Positions 10,325 through 24,700 of a stretch of 64,000 nt of DNA are shown here, piece after piece (position 1 is the stretch's first letter; the number at the start of each line of letters is the position of its first letter). Position numbers and translations under genes: made by a program. Source of the DNA: Smallanthus sonchifolius (Eukaryota; Streptophyta; Magnoliopsida; Asterales; Asteraceae). Location of the stretch: contig CM042029.1 in assembly GCA_023525975.1 (NCBI GenBank), positions 67,365,429-67,429,428 on the forward strand, given 5' to 3'. Under the pieces are notes generated by a model, which saw only the letters and a program-made list of their open reading frames with translations, ran no database searches and was not told where the DNA came from.

Positions 10325-12240
10325 CCGACTACATTAGCTAAGTGGTGGTCATTGTGATATATTCCAATTCCGTAATAATTGTTTTGTCACTTAAATGGAT
10401 TTGGAATTCAAATTCCTTTAATTGATTCCAATTCCTTTAATTGATTCCAATTCCTTTGAATTCCAAATCCTTTGCATAATTACAATTCCAAATCCAATTC
10501 CTTAAAATTCCAATTCAAATTCCAATTTCAATTCAAACTTCGACGAATTCCGCGAACCAAACGCACCCTTAGGGGGCGGTTGGTACGCCGGAATTGGAAT
10601 TCAATGGATATGGAATTTGAATTTCATTCCCTTAAGGGTTTGGTTCGTAAAATTCGTTGGAATTGGAATCCGAATTCAATTGTTAACGTGTTTGGTAGAG
10701 AAAAGGAATTGCAATTGGAATTGGAATTAATTCCTTCAAATTCCTTCAAATTAAGGATTTCAAATTCCTTTCGACTTGTAAAGGAATTCAACTAAAGCAA
10801 ATTGAATCTCCGACTACCGACCCTTGTCACCGTCACCAACCCTTGCGACCACTGCCGCCAACCCCGCCGCCACCACTGTCGCCCTGACTCCGGCCGCTGC
10901 CACCGTCGCCCTGACTCCCGCCGCCCTCGCCACCTCCGCCAACCGCCGCCTCCGACACCAACCGTTGCAACCACTTCCGCCAACCCCACCGCCACCACCT
11001 TCGCCCCGACCATCCCCATCACTGGCACCCTGACCATCCCCACTGTCGCTCTCCACCCTCAGCACCTCCGCCAACCGTCGCATCCGACTCCGACCACCGT
11101 CGTCGACCGCAAACGAAAATTCAACTATATTTTCAAGTTTTTTTTATGACATGAGGCAAACGAAATAAACATTTTGTTTTTTTTAGTTTTTATTTATTTT
11201 TGTTTTATTATTTTTTTATATTTTTCTTTATATTTTTTTTAGGGGTTTTTTTTTGCCTTATAAAAATACAATTCCAAATCCAATTCCTTAATGATTATTT
11301 TGTCATTCAAATAGATTAGAAATTCAAATTCCTTTAATAGATTCCAATTCCTTAAAATTCCAAATCCTTGGTGCGTTTGGTATGATGGAATTGGAATTGA
11401 GATTCCATTCCTTATTGTGTTTGGTTTGCATAGTTTGTTGGAATTGGAATCTAAATTCCATTCTTAACGTGTTTGGTGGTGAAAGAAATTGGAATTAGAA
11501 TAAATTTCTTCAAACAAAGGATCTCAAATTCCTTCCAAATTGTGAAGGAATTCACCAAAAAGAAATGGAAAATTCCACCACTCACCGCCGTCGTCGACCC
11601 CCCGACCACCGCCACCGCCCCTGACCGCCGTCACCGCTGCCCCCCGACAATCCTGATCGCTACCGACCTACGACCGCCGCCGTCGATCCCCGACCACTGA
11701 CTACCACCCCCGATCGCCACCCCAAACCTTCGACCCACGACCGCCACCACCGACCCCACCACCGCATTCGCCGCCAACCACCCGCCACCCGCCCACCGCG
11801 CAGCGGCAGCACCCCCCCACACACACCCCACCACGCCGCCACCCACCCCCACCGCCTGTCGCCGCCACCCCACCCGCCCCCACCACGCCGCCATTGCGCG
11901 ATCGCCGCCACTTACCCACCCCCTACCCCACACCCACACCCACCCCGCCGAACCCGTTATGACCCGTGACCCGAACCCGCACGACCCGAACCCAGTCAGG
12001 GACTGCGACGGTCGGTGGAACCGACTACATTAGCTAAGTGGTGGTCATTGTGATATATTTCAATTCCTTAATAATTGTTTTGTCACTTAAATAGATTTGG
12101 AATTCAAATTTTTTTAATGGATTTCAATTCCTTTAAATTCCAAATCATTTGCACAATTACAATTCCAAATCCAATTCCTTCAAATTCCAATTCCTATTTC
12201 AATTCAAATTCCAACGAATTCCGCGAACCAAACGCACTTT
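10325..12240. mobile_element. Cluster of 'aattccaatt'-rich MITEs with CCG/CCA-triplet cores
   Basis: Two direct copies of a right-hand segment of about 230 bp occur at 10325-10560 and 12018-12236. Both start near 'cgactacattagctaagtgg' and both end 'cgaattccgcgaaccaaacg'. Left-hand ends in opposite sense start at about 10577 ('cggttggtacgccggaattg') and 11371 ('gcgtttggtatgatggaatt'). Between them are two tracts of CCACCG-type triplets (10805-11100 and 11570-11960). The picture is several related elements inserted next to or into one another. Long frames across the triplet tracts are low-complexity artefacts. Confidence 0.6.
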
Positions 12241-12660
12241 GTCGAATGGTTATTATAATGTACTCTTGTCTACCGACAACTCATATATTTTGTTTTAAAG
12301 ATACACAGCTTTTGTGTATATAAAGGGCATTCTGTTGACCAGGACCGTCCCCTGGTTCCACAACACAATATCCATTCAGATGTAATTTCAATTTCTATCC
12401 CTTTTGAATTCAACATCTTTCTACAATCTACATAAAGTATTATATTACATATTAGCCGAATAGTCCCCAAAGTCTCAACTATTAAGTGTTAAAAGAATTA
12501 CATATATCAACTTACACAACACATCCTGCTTCCAAACACATCAAAAGTAAGCAATTCATCATAAACTATATAAAGGGTAATCGGCACGTAAGCATTCAAC
12601 AATGAAAAGTCAACTTTCTTCCATTTTCGACTCACTCGGGACTAAAATCTTGTGCAAAAT

Positions 12661-12765
12661 TTACAGTATCAAGCATGCTCTTTGACCCTTACGCTTCTTT
12701 TTCTTCTTCTGCTTCGGTGGCTGCAGAACCACTTTAATGGCTGCATCAAAAACAGCCTTCACGTT
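12661..12765 (-). CDS. ROP: ROP exon 7 (residues 165-198, stop)
   Basis: The exon reads NVKAVFDAAIKVVLQPPKQK, then a Lys/Arg stretch, CLIL and TAA. The acceptor is preceded by 'attgcag'. This completes the hypervariable polybasic tail and prenylation box. It lies 8.7 kb from exon 6 and would be missed by ORF-length searches. Confidence 0.9.
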   Translation of the reverse strand, partial: NVKAVFDAAIKVVLQPPKQKKKKKRKGQRACLIL

Positions 12766-15700
12766 CTGCAATTATCATAGCAAAGTTTTGGTCAAGATCA
12801 AGGTTGACGTTTTCTCATAAAGAAAAAATAAGGCATATATCCCATGAAAACTGAAAATTAAAGTAACCATTTGACCCTCCTCTTTTTTCCTACTCGATGA
12901 CACTCATCCTCTAAAATCCAAATTAAAACTACAACAACAATCATACCCAATAAAATTCCACCCATAACAAGGCTTATTTGTAGGGTCTAGGGAGGGAGGG
13001 ACGTAAGTAAACCTTACCTCTACCCCTCGACTCCAAAACAGATAGCATACACAATGTGAACTGAACCTAAATTTCCCTATTATCTCGCCATTGCTAAATG
13101 TGAGACATTTGGCTAATAGTCAAACTATCCATAGTTATCAAAGGGGCTAGGCGCACTCAATCTTATAAGCCTCGGGTAGGGCCTAAGCGCAAAAAAAAAC
13201 GAGGGCCTGACCAAAAGTTCTTCAAATAGTCAAGATTCAAATGTAAGTCCAAAACTCGAATGACAAATGTTCAAAGTAAAGTACCAAACTCTTCTTCAAC
13301 TTCACAAGGTGCTCACCTTAAAATCAAAGCACATTTATCACGTCTCGCCTTAAAATTACGCCTAGGCGCACAAGGTGCTCGCTTTTGATAATTATAAAAC
13401 TATCAAGTTAAATATTGTAACTTTATGAGCCAGAGGAGTCACAAATGCATGTATGCTGACCTGCCAACTTGTCGGGTCGGGACATGATCTAGATCAAATC
13501 CGATCAGACGCATTTATTTGATCATATGTATCAAAAAAACTTGATGAACTTATCAACCACATCATCCTATTTAAAAGATCAATACTTGGTTGTTCCATGA
13601 TTCACCTGAGTGTCGAGTATGAAGGCTTTTAGGGTCAGCCGGCCCTAGAGTCTGCCAGGTTACGGGTTTTGGGTTGGGGCCTATATGAGCTTAACTTATT
13701 GGTTAAGCTATTAACCCTAGACTAGTCTTTATATATATATGATGTAATAGTCTTGTAATTCTTTGAGCGCCTAAATATAATAAACACCCTAGTTGCAGCA
13801 AGTGGATGTAGGTCATATACCGACCGAACCACTATAAATCTCTCGTGTCGTTTAGTCGTTTTAGCGTGTGTTGTGTTGTGTGATCCCTAACAACTGGTAT
13901 CAAAGCTTGGCTCTTGATCGTATCACACTCACAACCGTAGCTCGGGGTGCTATGGTTATGTCGTGAACAGCACCGCATTGAACAATAGCGCGCTGCAACA
14001 GTACCCGCGTGAACAGTACTGCTACAGTGCCGAGTCGTGAACAGTGATACTACAGTACCGCGTGAACAGTGACACTGTATTCCGCCAAAGCTAGGGTTCC
14101 GCCGCGCCGCCTGCCGGAATCAAGTTTTTCAGGTCTGATTTGACCTTTTTTGCTGAATTAAGGCCCGATTTCAGTCCAGATTGCCGTAAACAGCCTTAAA
14201 GTCACCGGAATTTAATATTTCAGCAGTGTTTTGTCGCCGGTATTGCGACCTCAGCCGCTACTGCTGTCCATCGCCTTCTACTGCCGCTGACAGATCTGAT
14301 TCTGTCCCGTTTCCGCTGTTGTTGACCTGATCAACCGCAGCCGTCAAACTCCAAATCCGGTAAATTTTTTATCGGTGTTCTTACTCGTTTATTACTGATT
14401 TTGGTTGAGATTGGTTGAATAGACAGTGTCCAACAGAACAGTCAACAAGTTCAAGCCGCCGCCACTGTTGTGTTTGTTCACTGTTCCTGGTCTCGACTCG
14501 ATCAGTTCTACTCGGTAAGTTTGTTTCAATGGCAGAAAAAGGTAAGGTAAAGATAGTGACATTTGATGGACAAGATTATGGATTCTGGATAATGCAAATT
14601 GAAGACATGCTCTATCAGAAGAGCTTACATCTTCCGATGATTGGTTTGAAAGCAAAACCAGAGAAGATGTCTGAAGCCGACTGGAACCTCCTAGACAGAC
14701 AAGCCTTAGGAGTAGTAAGGTTGTCTTTGTCAAGAAACGTGGCCTACAACATAGTCAAAGAAAATACCACTTTTGGTTTGTTAAAAGCCATGGCTGACAT
14801 GTATGAGAAGCCCTTTGTAGTTAATAAGGTATTTCTCATCAGGCAATTGATTAACACCAAGTTGAGAGAAGGTTCGTCTGTTTCTGCCCATATTAACGAT
14901 TTCAATTCTATTTTAACTCGGTTAGAATCTGTTGATATTAACTTTGAGGATGAGGTACAAGCTCTCCTTCTATTGTCTTCTTTGCCCGAAAGCTGGTCAA
15001 GTATTGTTTCAGCAGTCAGTAGTTCATCTGGAACTACCAAACTCACATTCAAGGCGATGCGAGATTTGATTCTAAATGAAGACGTGTGTAGAAAAAACGC
15101 TAGAGAATCTTCCAGTTCTATTCTACATACTGAAGGAAGGGGAGAAGACATGAAAGGGGCAATAACAGGGGTAGGTCCAAGTCCAGAAAGAGAGGTCATC
15201 AAAACCAAGGGCGGCATTGAATGCTAGAATTGCAAAGAAAATGGTCATTTTAGGAGTCAGTGTCCTAAACCAGCCGTTGCTAAAAACAATAAAGAGGTGA
15301 ACAACGTAACAGCCGATGAAGAAGAAGAAGTGAAGATGATGCTCTCATTTGCAGCGTTGAAAACACTATCGAGTCCTGGATCATGGATTCAAGAGCTTCC
15401 TTTCACGCCGTCCCTTTCCCAGAGCTAGTGAAGAATCTACGAACAGGTAACTTTGGTAATTTTTTTTTTGGCTAATGATAAGACACTTGGCATTGCAGGG
15501 ATAGGTGATGTTGATCTAAAAACCACACTCGGAACCACTTGGACATTGAAAGATGTCAGAGTAATTCCTAACTATAAAAGGAAATTAATTTCAGTTGGTC
15601 AGCTGGATGACCAACGTCACGGGGTTTTCTTCGGGGATGGTCAATGGAAGGTCATCAAGGGTAATCTTGTGATTACACGTGGAAAGAAGCGGGGGACACT

Positions 15701-18700
15701 GTACATGGTGGAGGTACCCGCCGACGGTGTTAATGCTATGACTTCGAGTCCGAGTCCATCTAATTTGTGGCACCAGCGACTCGGACATATGAGTGACAAA
15801 GGATTGAAAATATTGGCCGATAAAGGGAAGTTTCCAGATTTAAAGAAAGTTGAAACCGAATTCTGCGAACCATGCGTTCTCGGTAAACAGAAGAAAGTCA
15901 CATTCTTGAAGACAAGTCAGGCACCAAAAGCTCATAAACCAGAGCTTATTCATTCGGATGTTTATGGACCCTCTTCAGTCCAGTCGGTAGGAGGATCTTC
16001 CTACTATGTGACATTCATTGACGACGCAACGCGAAAGGTATGGGTTTATTTCCTCAAAAATAAATTTGAAGTCTTTGATACCTTTAAGAAATGGAAAATT
16101 GTTGTTGAAAATGAAACTAATTTGAAGGTCAAATGCCTGAAGTCGGACATTGGTGGGGAATACATCAGCAAATAATTCACTGATTATCGTGCCGATCAGG
16201 GAATCAAGATGATCACGACAGTCCCAGGAACTCCTCAGCAAAATGGAGTTGCAGAACGGATGAACAGAACACTTAATGAAAGGGCGAGGAGCATGAGGTT
16301 AAACACAGGGCTCCCCAAAATGTTCTGGGCCGATGCAGTTAACACTGCAGCTTATCTAATTAATCGTGGACCGTCTGTTCCTTTGAGTTTCAAAATACCA
16401 GAGGAAGTGTGGAAAGGAAAGGAGGTTAGTCTCAAACATCTAAAGATATTTGGTTGTTCTACTTACCGTTTATTGAGTGACAGGGATAAATTGGATCCTA
16501 AGGCCAAGAAGTGTATGTTCATTGGCTACGGGTTAGACGAGATGGGTTACCGGCTTTGGGACTCTGAAAGTCGGAAGGCAATCAGAAGTAAAAATGTCAC
16601 GTTCAATGAAGCAGAGTTATACAAAGACAAGAATGCAACAAAACCAGAAGTTCAGAAAGAATACATCGTTGTTGATACTGAGACAGAGAATACAGGTGAC
16701 ACTGAAACTCAAGCATATATTCAAGACAGTGGGAGCTCAAAGGTTGATGATTCAACCGACAGTGACAGTTCTGAAGAAGAAATTGAAGAACCATCACCAG
16801 CTACCGCTCCCGTTCCTCCTGAGACTCAGTGGGTCAGGAGATCTACTAGAGTTGTTGCATCGCCTGAGAGATATTCTCCATCTGCTAATTTTCTGTTGCT
16901 AACAGAGAACGGAGAACCTCAGTGCTACACAGAAGCCATTCGTTTGAAAGATTCATTGCAGTGGGAGATAGCAATGAAGGATGAAATGAAATCTTTAGAG
17001 AAGAACAGAACGTGGTAGCTGACAAAGCTTCCCTCCGGTAAGAAAGTTTTGCACAACAAATGGGTGTACAGGGTCAAAGATGAACACGATGGTTCTAAGC
17101 GTTACAAGGCTAGATTGGTAGTTAAGGGGTTCCAACAGAAACCGGGAGTTGATTACAATGAAATCTTCTCTCCGGTTGTGAAGATGACTACTATCAGGTT
17201 GGTCCTAAGTATTGTTGCTGCTGAGAGTCTTCATCTAAAGTAGCTAGATATGAAGACAGCTTTTCTACACAGGGATCTGAATGAAGATATTTACATGGCT
17301 CAGCCTGAAGGGTTTTAGGTTAAAGGAAAAGAAAACATGGTCTGTAGATTAAAGAAGAGTTTGTATGGGCTGAAACAAGCTCTGAGGCAATGGTACTTGA
17401 AGTTTGACAACTTCATGGGTAGATCCGGATACAAGAGATGTGAGATGGATCACTGCTGTTACATCAAGAAGTTCGAAAAGTCCTACATCATCCTCCTTCT
17501 ATATGTGGATGATATGTTAATTACACGTTCTGACATGAAAGAGATAAAGAAACTGAAGAAGCAAATGTCAGATGAATTTGAAATGAAAGATTTGGGTGCT
17601 GCTAAACAGATACTCAGAATGAGTATCTCCAGGAACAAAGACGGATCTCTGACACTATCTAAAGAAAAGTACATTGGGAAAGTGTTAGAGAAATTCAAGA
17701 TGAAAGATGCCAAGTCCCGAAGCACTCCACTAGGGAGTCAGTTCAAGCTTTCAAAAGACCAGTCACCAAAAACTGAAGAAGACATAGTCAAAATGGCTAA
17801 GGTTCCTTACGCATCAGTTGTGGGAACTCTTATGTACGCCATGGTGTGCACGAGGCCAGACATAGCACAGGCTGTGGGGGTAGTCAGTCGTTATATGTCT
17901 AATCCATGAAAAGAACACTGGGAGGCAGTCAAATGGCTGTTAAGATACTTGAAAGGCACTGCGAAGATGGGGTTACGGTTCTCAGGCAAAAATATTTTTC
18001 TAAGGGGCTATACAGATGCAGACCTTGGGGGATGCAAGGATTCTTATAAAAGCACAACCGGGTTTGTTTTTTCAGTGGGAGGAACTGCGGTTAGTTGGAT
18101 GTCCAGATTACAGAAGAGCGTTGCTCTTTCAACCACTGAAGCTGAGTATATGGCTTGTACTGAAGCCAGTAAAGAGTTAATTTGGTTGAAGAATTTTCTA
18201 GGAGAACTTGGGAAGAAACAGCCAGATAGTCCGTTGTTTTGTGATAATCAAAGCGCTGTTCATCTGGGGAAGAATCCTGTGTTTCATGGAAAAACGAAAC
18301 ACATTCAGCTTAGGTATCACTTCATCAAAGGTTTGATCAGTGATGGTACATTGAAGCTTGAAAGATTAAAGGAACGGAGAATCCCGCGAATATGCTTACT
18401 AAGGTGGTGACCTTAGAGATGTTGAAGCTATGTATAGCTTCAACTGGCCTTCAGGAATAATGATGAGAAGGCGCTGCAGCTAGAGGTAGAGAAGTTACAA
18501 GACTACAGAGAAGACGGAGACAGTTTGAAGTTTATCAAAGCCTCCAAGTGGGAGATTGTCGAGTATGAAGGCTTTTAGGGTCAGCGGCCCTAGAGTCTGT
18601 CAGGTTACGGGTTTTGGGTTGGGGCCCATATGGGCTTAACTTGTGGGTTAAGCTATTAACCCTAGACTAGTCTCTCTATATATATGATGTAATAGTCTTG

Positions 18701-21700
18701 TAATTCTTTGAGCACCTAAATATAATAAACACCCTAGTTGCAGCAAGTGGATGTAGGTCATACCGACCGAACCACTATAAATCTCTGGTGTCGTTTATTC
18801 GTTTGTGTGTGTTGCGTGTGTTGTGTTGTGTGATCCCTAACACTGGGTGGATCCACTAAAACTTAAAATAACTTTCTTATTTGATTACCTTCTTTTCTTC
18901 ATTTTTCTAACTTATAAATACCTTTTCCCATACATCACGCAGTTCTTTTTTAGTATCCGTTTTACCGTTTGTTTAACTAGTTTTCTCTGTTGGACAATTG
19001 GCTCAAAGAACATAAACCAAAAACAAGTGATTCACGGCATTCAACACAGATTGTTTTATTATAAATTAAAAAGAGGGGAAGATTGGTACATCTTGCATCT
19101 TATTCCTACCATCTGTTTATAAAGAAGAAAATAAATCCTAACCATAAATGAGAATCATAACGTGGCTCTTATCCCGTTGGAACCGTTCACCATCTTGACT
19201 TTTCCCGGACCCCCGACCTCTTCCTCAGCGAGTCATTCCGATTTAAACTTCCCCAACCACAATGCACACATCCGTGCTTTTTCTCCTTTTCCCTTTTAGA
19301 AAACATTAACCTCCCATGAGTTTCTTCTTCTTTGTTGAGTACCTTGATACGCTCTTCATAGGCCCTCAACCTTCCAACGACTTCATCAAATGACATCGTG
19401 TCCAACTCAAAGCCTTCTCTTCAATGTATGATTCGATACTTCTTGCTTTTGAAGCCAGCCCACTTAATTTGCTTGCAAAAACATCTACCGTGTCATCCTC
19501 CTTCATGTGCAAGCTTTCTATTTCCTTCCTCAATGTTGAAAGCCTAGCCATTCTAACTCGATCCACCCCCGAAATCGTGTTTTCAGCCCTTCCCAAACTT
19601 GTTTTGCATCTGTATGAGATGCCATTTGTAGCACAAGTTCTTCCGGGATGGCTTGAAACAAGAAAGCAAGAGCCTTCTTGGATTTCTTTGGATCAACATC
19701 ATTACCATTTGGTGGTTCTATAGCCTCCCATATTCCATTTGTATCCATAATCGCCTTCAATTTAATAGCCCACACTGCATAGTTTGTAGAGGTCAAAGCC
19801 GGACACTGATAAGACATCGAACCTTCTTCCTTTGCTTGTATCGTTGCCATTCTTTTTCTGTTTTGGACAGCCCTTGTTGATCAAACCCTACTCCAACAGC
19901 TTCTTCCCGGGTCGTAAAACCACTGTTCTTGACCACCGACCAAGAAAACAAAGTCACCTGCTTATACTGTTTTTCTTCTTCTGCCAAAAGAGACTGGATC
20001 CAAAGCCACCTGCTTTATCGGATCCCAGTTTCTTCTGGAAATCTGGTCGGTATACTTCTGCCAAAAAAACAAACCCACTGGTCAGTTCTTTCCCTTGATG
20101 AAGAAGAAATTTGTGTCTGGGTTTCTGATCGATCAAGGGACCGAGGTTGCGAAACAAAATTTGATCAGAGGTTGATCAAAAACTGAAGTTGTTTGACGAT
20201 TGTTGTTCGGTAACCTTTCAAACAAATAAAGCGGCCATTTTCTCTATCACAAGCTACTGATCTAGCACCGCTCTGATACCAACTGTTGGACAACTGGTTC
20301 AAAGAACAGAACAGAAAACAAGTAATTCAAAGTAGTAGCGAACGCTTAAGAATCCTCTTTGTATGCGCGTTATCTCTTGTTTATTCTTCTAGTTTTTGCT
20401 TCTTATGCTTTGATGCCACATTGAATCAAGAACAGGGTCAGAAGGATCAAAAACTATGATTGTTTTATTATAATACGTATAAAGAGAGGAGAAGATTGGT
20501 ACATCTTGCATCTTATTCCTACCATCTATTTATAAGGAAGAAAATAAATCATAACCATAAAAGAGAATCATAACTAATAACATGCTTTGACCTTAACTAC
20601 TTTTATTATATTCAAAAGAGATATTAGGACTGCATTGGGGAGGGTGCACATAGATTTGAGAGAAAAAATAATAATAAAAAAACGAAATATTAATGAGTTA
20701 ATGTGGCTCATGATCCATCTATTTAGTTTAGTCGGGTAAGAGGTCGGATCATGATCCGTTAGTTAATGGATCTAAAGATTAAAGTCCTACCCATTGTCTT
20801 TATGTATGCACATGCACAAAGACACATAAATTCATGTCTTGCAGCAATTTCATGTTGGGAAATCCCGTGAAAACAAAAAATTGTAAGCTAAACTATTTGC
20901 TTCTATTTTTGCTACTATTGGAGAATGCCATCCATGCTAAGACATTACAGCTTCCAATTTAGAACATCCCATGGAAGTTATAATAATTATGTGGGTTTAG
21001 GCTATTAATGGACCAACTTACTCACCAACTTACTTTTTTATTGTCAACATGACCATTGCACTTTAGAAATTTGTTCCAACTTCCAACATGCAAAGTTATT
21101 GACTGATAATCGGTTCAAACACAAAAAAAGACCCATAATCTTTTGAATTCTGTTCCAAGCATTGATTTACATGAACACCCTTGAAAACCACGGTGTTTTT
21201 TTGCGGTCTTGCAGCGTTTTTTTGTGATTGAAAGGGTAGTCATTGGTCAACAGCTTTGCATACCAGAAAGAAGATTTCAAAAGCGTAATGACCCATGACA
21301 ATAAAAAAGTTAGTCGGTCATATTAGAACAGTAAGTTGGTTTTCTATAGCCTAAACTCTGATTCATCTTTTGTCATAGTTTCAAGTTCAGATTACTTATT
21401 TGCCCCTGGTGCTATTGATGGGATGAAGGAATTGTACTGATAAAAATATTATATGAACAAATAAAACATTACCTGCTGTGTTTTTGAACTACACTCTATG
21501 TAAGCAGGGGCACCAATTAGCTTCTTCAACTCCTCTCCCTACAGAAGTATAAACAAATAAAAAACATTTTTAGTAATTCACATTTAATCAAAAAAATTTA
21601 ATAGGGAGTTAGACAGTACCTGAGCCGTTGTGATTGGAACAGCACCAGGATGGTCGGTTAAAAATTGTTTATCATCCCGAAGATCTACAAAAGATTAATC

Positions 21701-24700
21701 TTTTTAAGTCATACACATTCGTGTACAAGATAGCAAAAACAGAGCCAAAATGACTATCAATTGTATTTATTCTTCTAATGATCGATGCAAGCTACAAGGC
21801 AAATAAACATTTTGTTGTTGAACATCTTTTTTATGGTAACTTATAAGTTATAACTATATTGCAAACATTTTCCATTTTTGGGTGTCCCAAGTAGTTGCAA
21901 AGCTTCCAATTTTGACAATGCTTCAAGATAAATTTACTTAATTTCCAATCGGTCATCACAACAAAAGAATGATGGTAATGATTTTGATCAACAAGATGCA
22001 CCTATTTTGTTATTATTGGATACTACTTTAGCCATTCAAATAATAGTGAAGCTTGTTGTTAAACAATCTTATTAGTGTGGTAACCAAATTTGTTGTAGTG
22101 ATAGATGTCAGTCTCTCTCACACCTAGTGCAACAATTGTAGAGAGAGAGAGAGAGGAGTCATGTCAATCCCAACATGAGGAGACCAGCAGTAAAGTAATT
22201 ACAACCATAGTTACCTAATACGCGGTTCGCTCCGGTACGGGTACGCAATTCGCTAGAGTTAACGTATTCGGTACGAAAGGGGGTAGGTTCATTTCGGTAC
22301 GAACCGGTACGGTGTACCATGTAGTTCGGTTCGATGTACCCGAATGAAACATAAGTTCAAATACAATATAATACTTGCGAAATTCCAAATCAAAATAGAA
22401 CTTCAAATACCATTTAATACTAACTTCAAATACCATTTAATACTAAAGTGAAATGGTCATTTTTATTGGGCTTAATAATAATGAGAAAAAGAGTGGGTTG
22501 GGCCTCATTTAAGTTCAGAGAAAACCTAAACCCTAAAAGACACTAGAAAGAGAAAAGGTCAGAGTCTAAAAATTCCACCTTTGATCTCTTCTTCAATCCC
22601 ATCGATCTAGAAAGAGAAAAGGCCAGACCCATAGTACAACGATTTCATACTAATCAGATTACCTAAATCGCAAACCAGAATAGCGAATTCGATTCCCAAA
22701 ATCGCGAATTGGGCAGCAAAGGTACAACGATTTCATACTATCGGATCGCCGAACCATGGTTTTCAGCCGAACCAGGTAACTCGAATACGCCGTACCATAG
22801 CGATTTGGTACGATGCGAATTTCGTTTTGGTACATTGCGATCCAATACGGGGATCGCGAGGGTCTGAGCGAATTCGGTAACTATGATTGATTACAACAAT
22901 TGTATTATGAAATGATATAAATGTCGTATCAAGATTTACTTAACATGACCAGTATGATTTCAAGAAAACAAAAAACGATTGTACTTGGACACCTCTCTTT
23001 GGAAACAACCAGCCTTAAGATGATGACGCATAAGATGTCACCGTGAATAAAATGCTTTCTTTTGAATATTTTTCTACAAGTACAAAGTAGGGCTGCTAAA
23101 GACCACTTTATATTAAGCTCAAGCTTGGCTTGATGGCTTGCCAAGCCTTCATGATACAAGTTCAAGACTGGTTCAAGAAGGATTCAAGATCTGCTCGAGA
23201 TCAGCTCAAAAAGCTCGAATATTTATGGTAAAAAATATTTTCCATAACCTCCTTTATTTCAAATATATGTAAAACCTATACTCGATAATAAAACTCATTT
23301 AGATTTATTGAAAATTACAACAAAACTTGAGCAGTCAAAAACACTTTTTGAAAGGTCTAATAATAATGAAGTCTGACAATAACATCACTTCCAGTGTATA
23401 TAATATATACATCTACATATTATATGTTTCAAGCTGGTATTTTATGCTCGAGCTCTACCTTGAACTCAATAAAAGCTTGACTCAGATGAGCTTGAGCCGA
23501 GCTCAAGTTGCACAATAAAAGCTTGACTCATTTGCAGCCCAATTACAAAGTGCAATGGTATGAAATGTATGTATGAATGTTTGATTTAAACATCTGAAAT
23601 ATATTTTCCTTAGACCTCAACTGTGTGATGACATCATTATATACTGAAGATTTCAAACATCTAAATGCGAAGTAAAGAACAAAATGAACTCATTACTTTC
23701 TACCAAAAGATGAAACTTAAAATGAAGTATGATAAGCTACACGCAAAATCAAAGCTATAGCAGGATAATAATTGCAAATATGTCTGTAACTAAGGTTGAA
23801 AGAATCTAACCGAGCTTTGTTCCAACAAGGATAATTGGAATGCCAGGCGCATAGTGCCTCAATTCAGGAATCCACTGAGCATTGCAATAAACATAAAACA
23901 AACAAACCCATTAAGTCTTACATGAAAAGGCAGCATAGTTAGCCTCAATCATGCACCAAAAATCCACTCATATTCCAAAAAGGAGAGATGAAATATGACT
24001 TTCAATGTTAAAGGGGATAAAGGTTCAAAACTATATGAAATCTTGAATACTCAAGAAGGAATTGGATGACTACATCCAACTTAAGATTTATAACAAGAAC
24101 CATTTGATTTCTTATTTGAAAGTCTTCCAACTAGACAGACTGAAATAAACATGTTACTTTTTCCTGGAAGGTAAATAGAATCATAATGGAGAAACCAAAA
24201 TGAATTTCTATTTTCTAATGCCTTTGAAATGATTTAAACCATTTTCATTACAAAGAAAACGGAACTAATTTAGTAAACAAGTAACTATAATACAAGAGGA
24301 TTCAAGTCAACTCAAAACCTTTGTGTTATCATTAGAAACAAGCTATGGATCATTTTTCTTTATTCTAAATAAAATTTCATTATTTCCTTTGTTACAAGTA
24401 AAATTGGATCTTTTAGGGTAAATAAACAAACAAACAAACGTACGATATAATCTCACTCATAGCAGAGCTATTGGTAGGGTCTGGGTGTGGGCAAACCTAT
24501 GGATAGAGAGGCTGCTTAGCTGAGACCCCAAGCTCCAAAAAGTGTTTCTTTTTCTTTAATTAATGTATATATACGCACACACACATACGTACATATAAAT
24601 AGTAGATTATATTATAGTAATGGTTTAAAAAAACGGTCGAGGCCTCGAGGCGTGGCGGTGGCGGTAGAAAAACAAGCCTGAGGCGACGCCTCACAAGGTA

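Larger units (their letters stand above)
13611..18842 (+). mobile_element. Ty1/Copia LTR retrotransposon (Tork/Tnt1-like), inactive
   Basis: This 5232-bp element lies in ROP intron 6, antisense to the gene. LTRs are 13611-13892 and 18557-18842 (TGTCGAG...CTAACA), about 95% identical by eye. The primer-binding site TGGTATCAAAGC (13895-13906) matches initiator tRNA-Met with one change. A purine-rich tract precedes the 3' LTR. Flanks CTGAG / CTGGG look like a 5-bp TSD with one substitution. The domain order gag, zinc knuckle, protease, integrase, RT, RNase H defines Copia. The body has at least six stops and two frameshifts. Confidence 0.93.

Noticed and set aside
10792..11939. Several overlapping open frames with Arg/Pro/Thr-rich products
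   Set aside because: Products of CCG/CCA triplet expansion in MITE cores, with no conserved domain and open in several frames.
13895..13906. tRNA-like sequence
   Set aside because: Only 12 bases complementary to a tRNA 3' end; it is a primer-binding site. No cloverleaf was found here or at 36690, 20270 or 50829.
14392..15217. Long minus-strand frames over the Copia gag
   Set aside because: Antisense shadows of gag; the plus strand has the recognisable domain.
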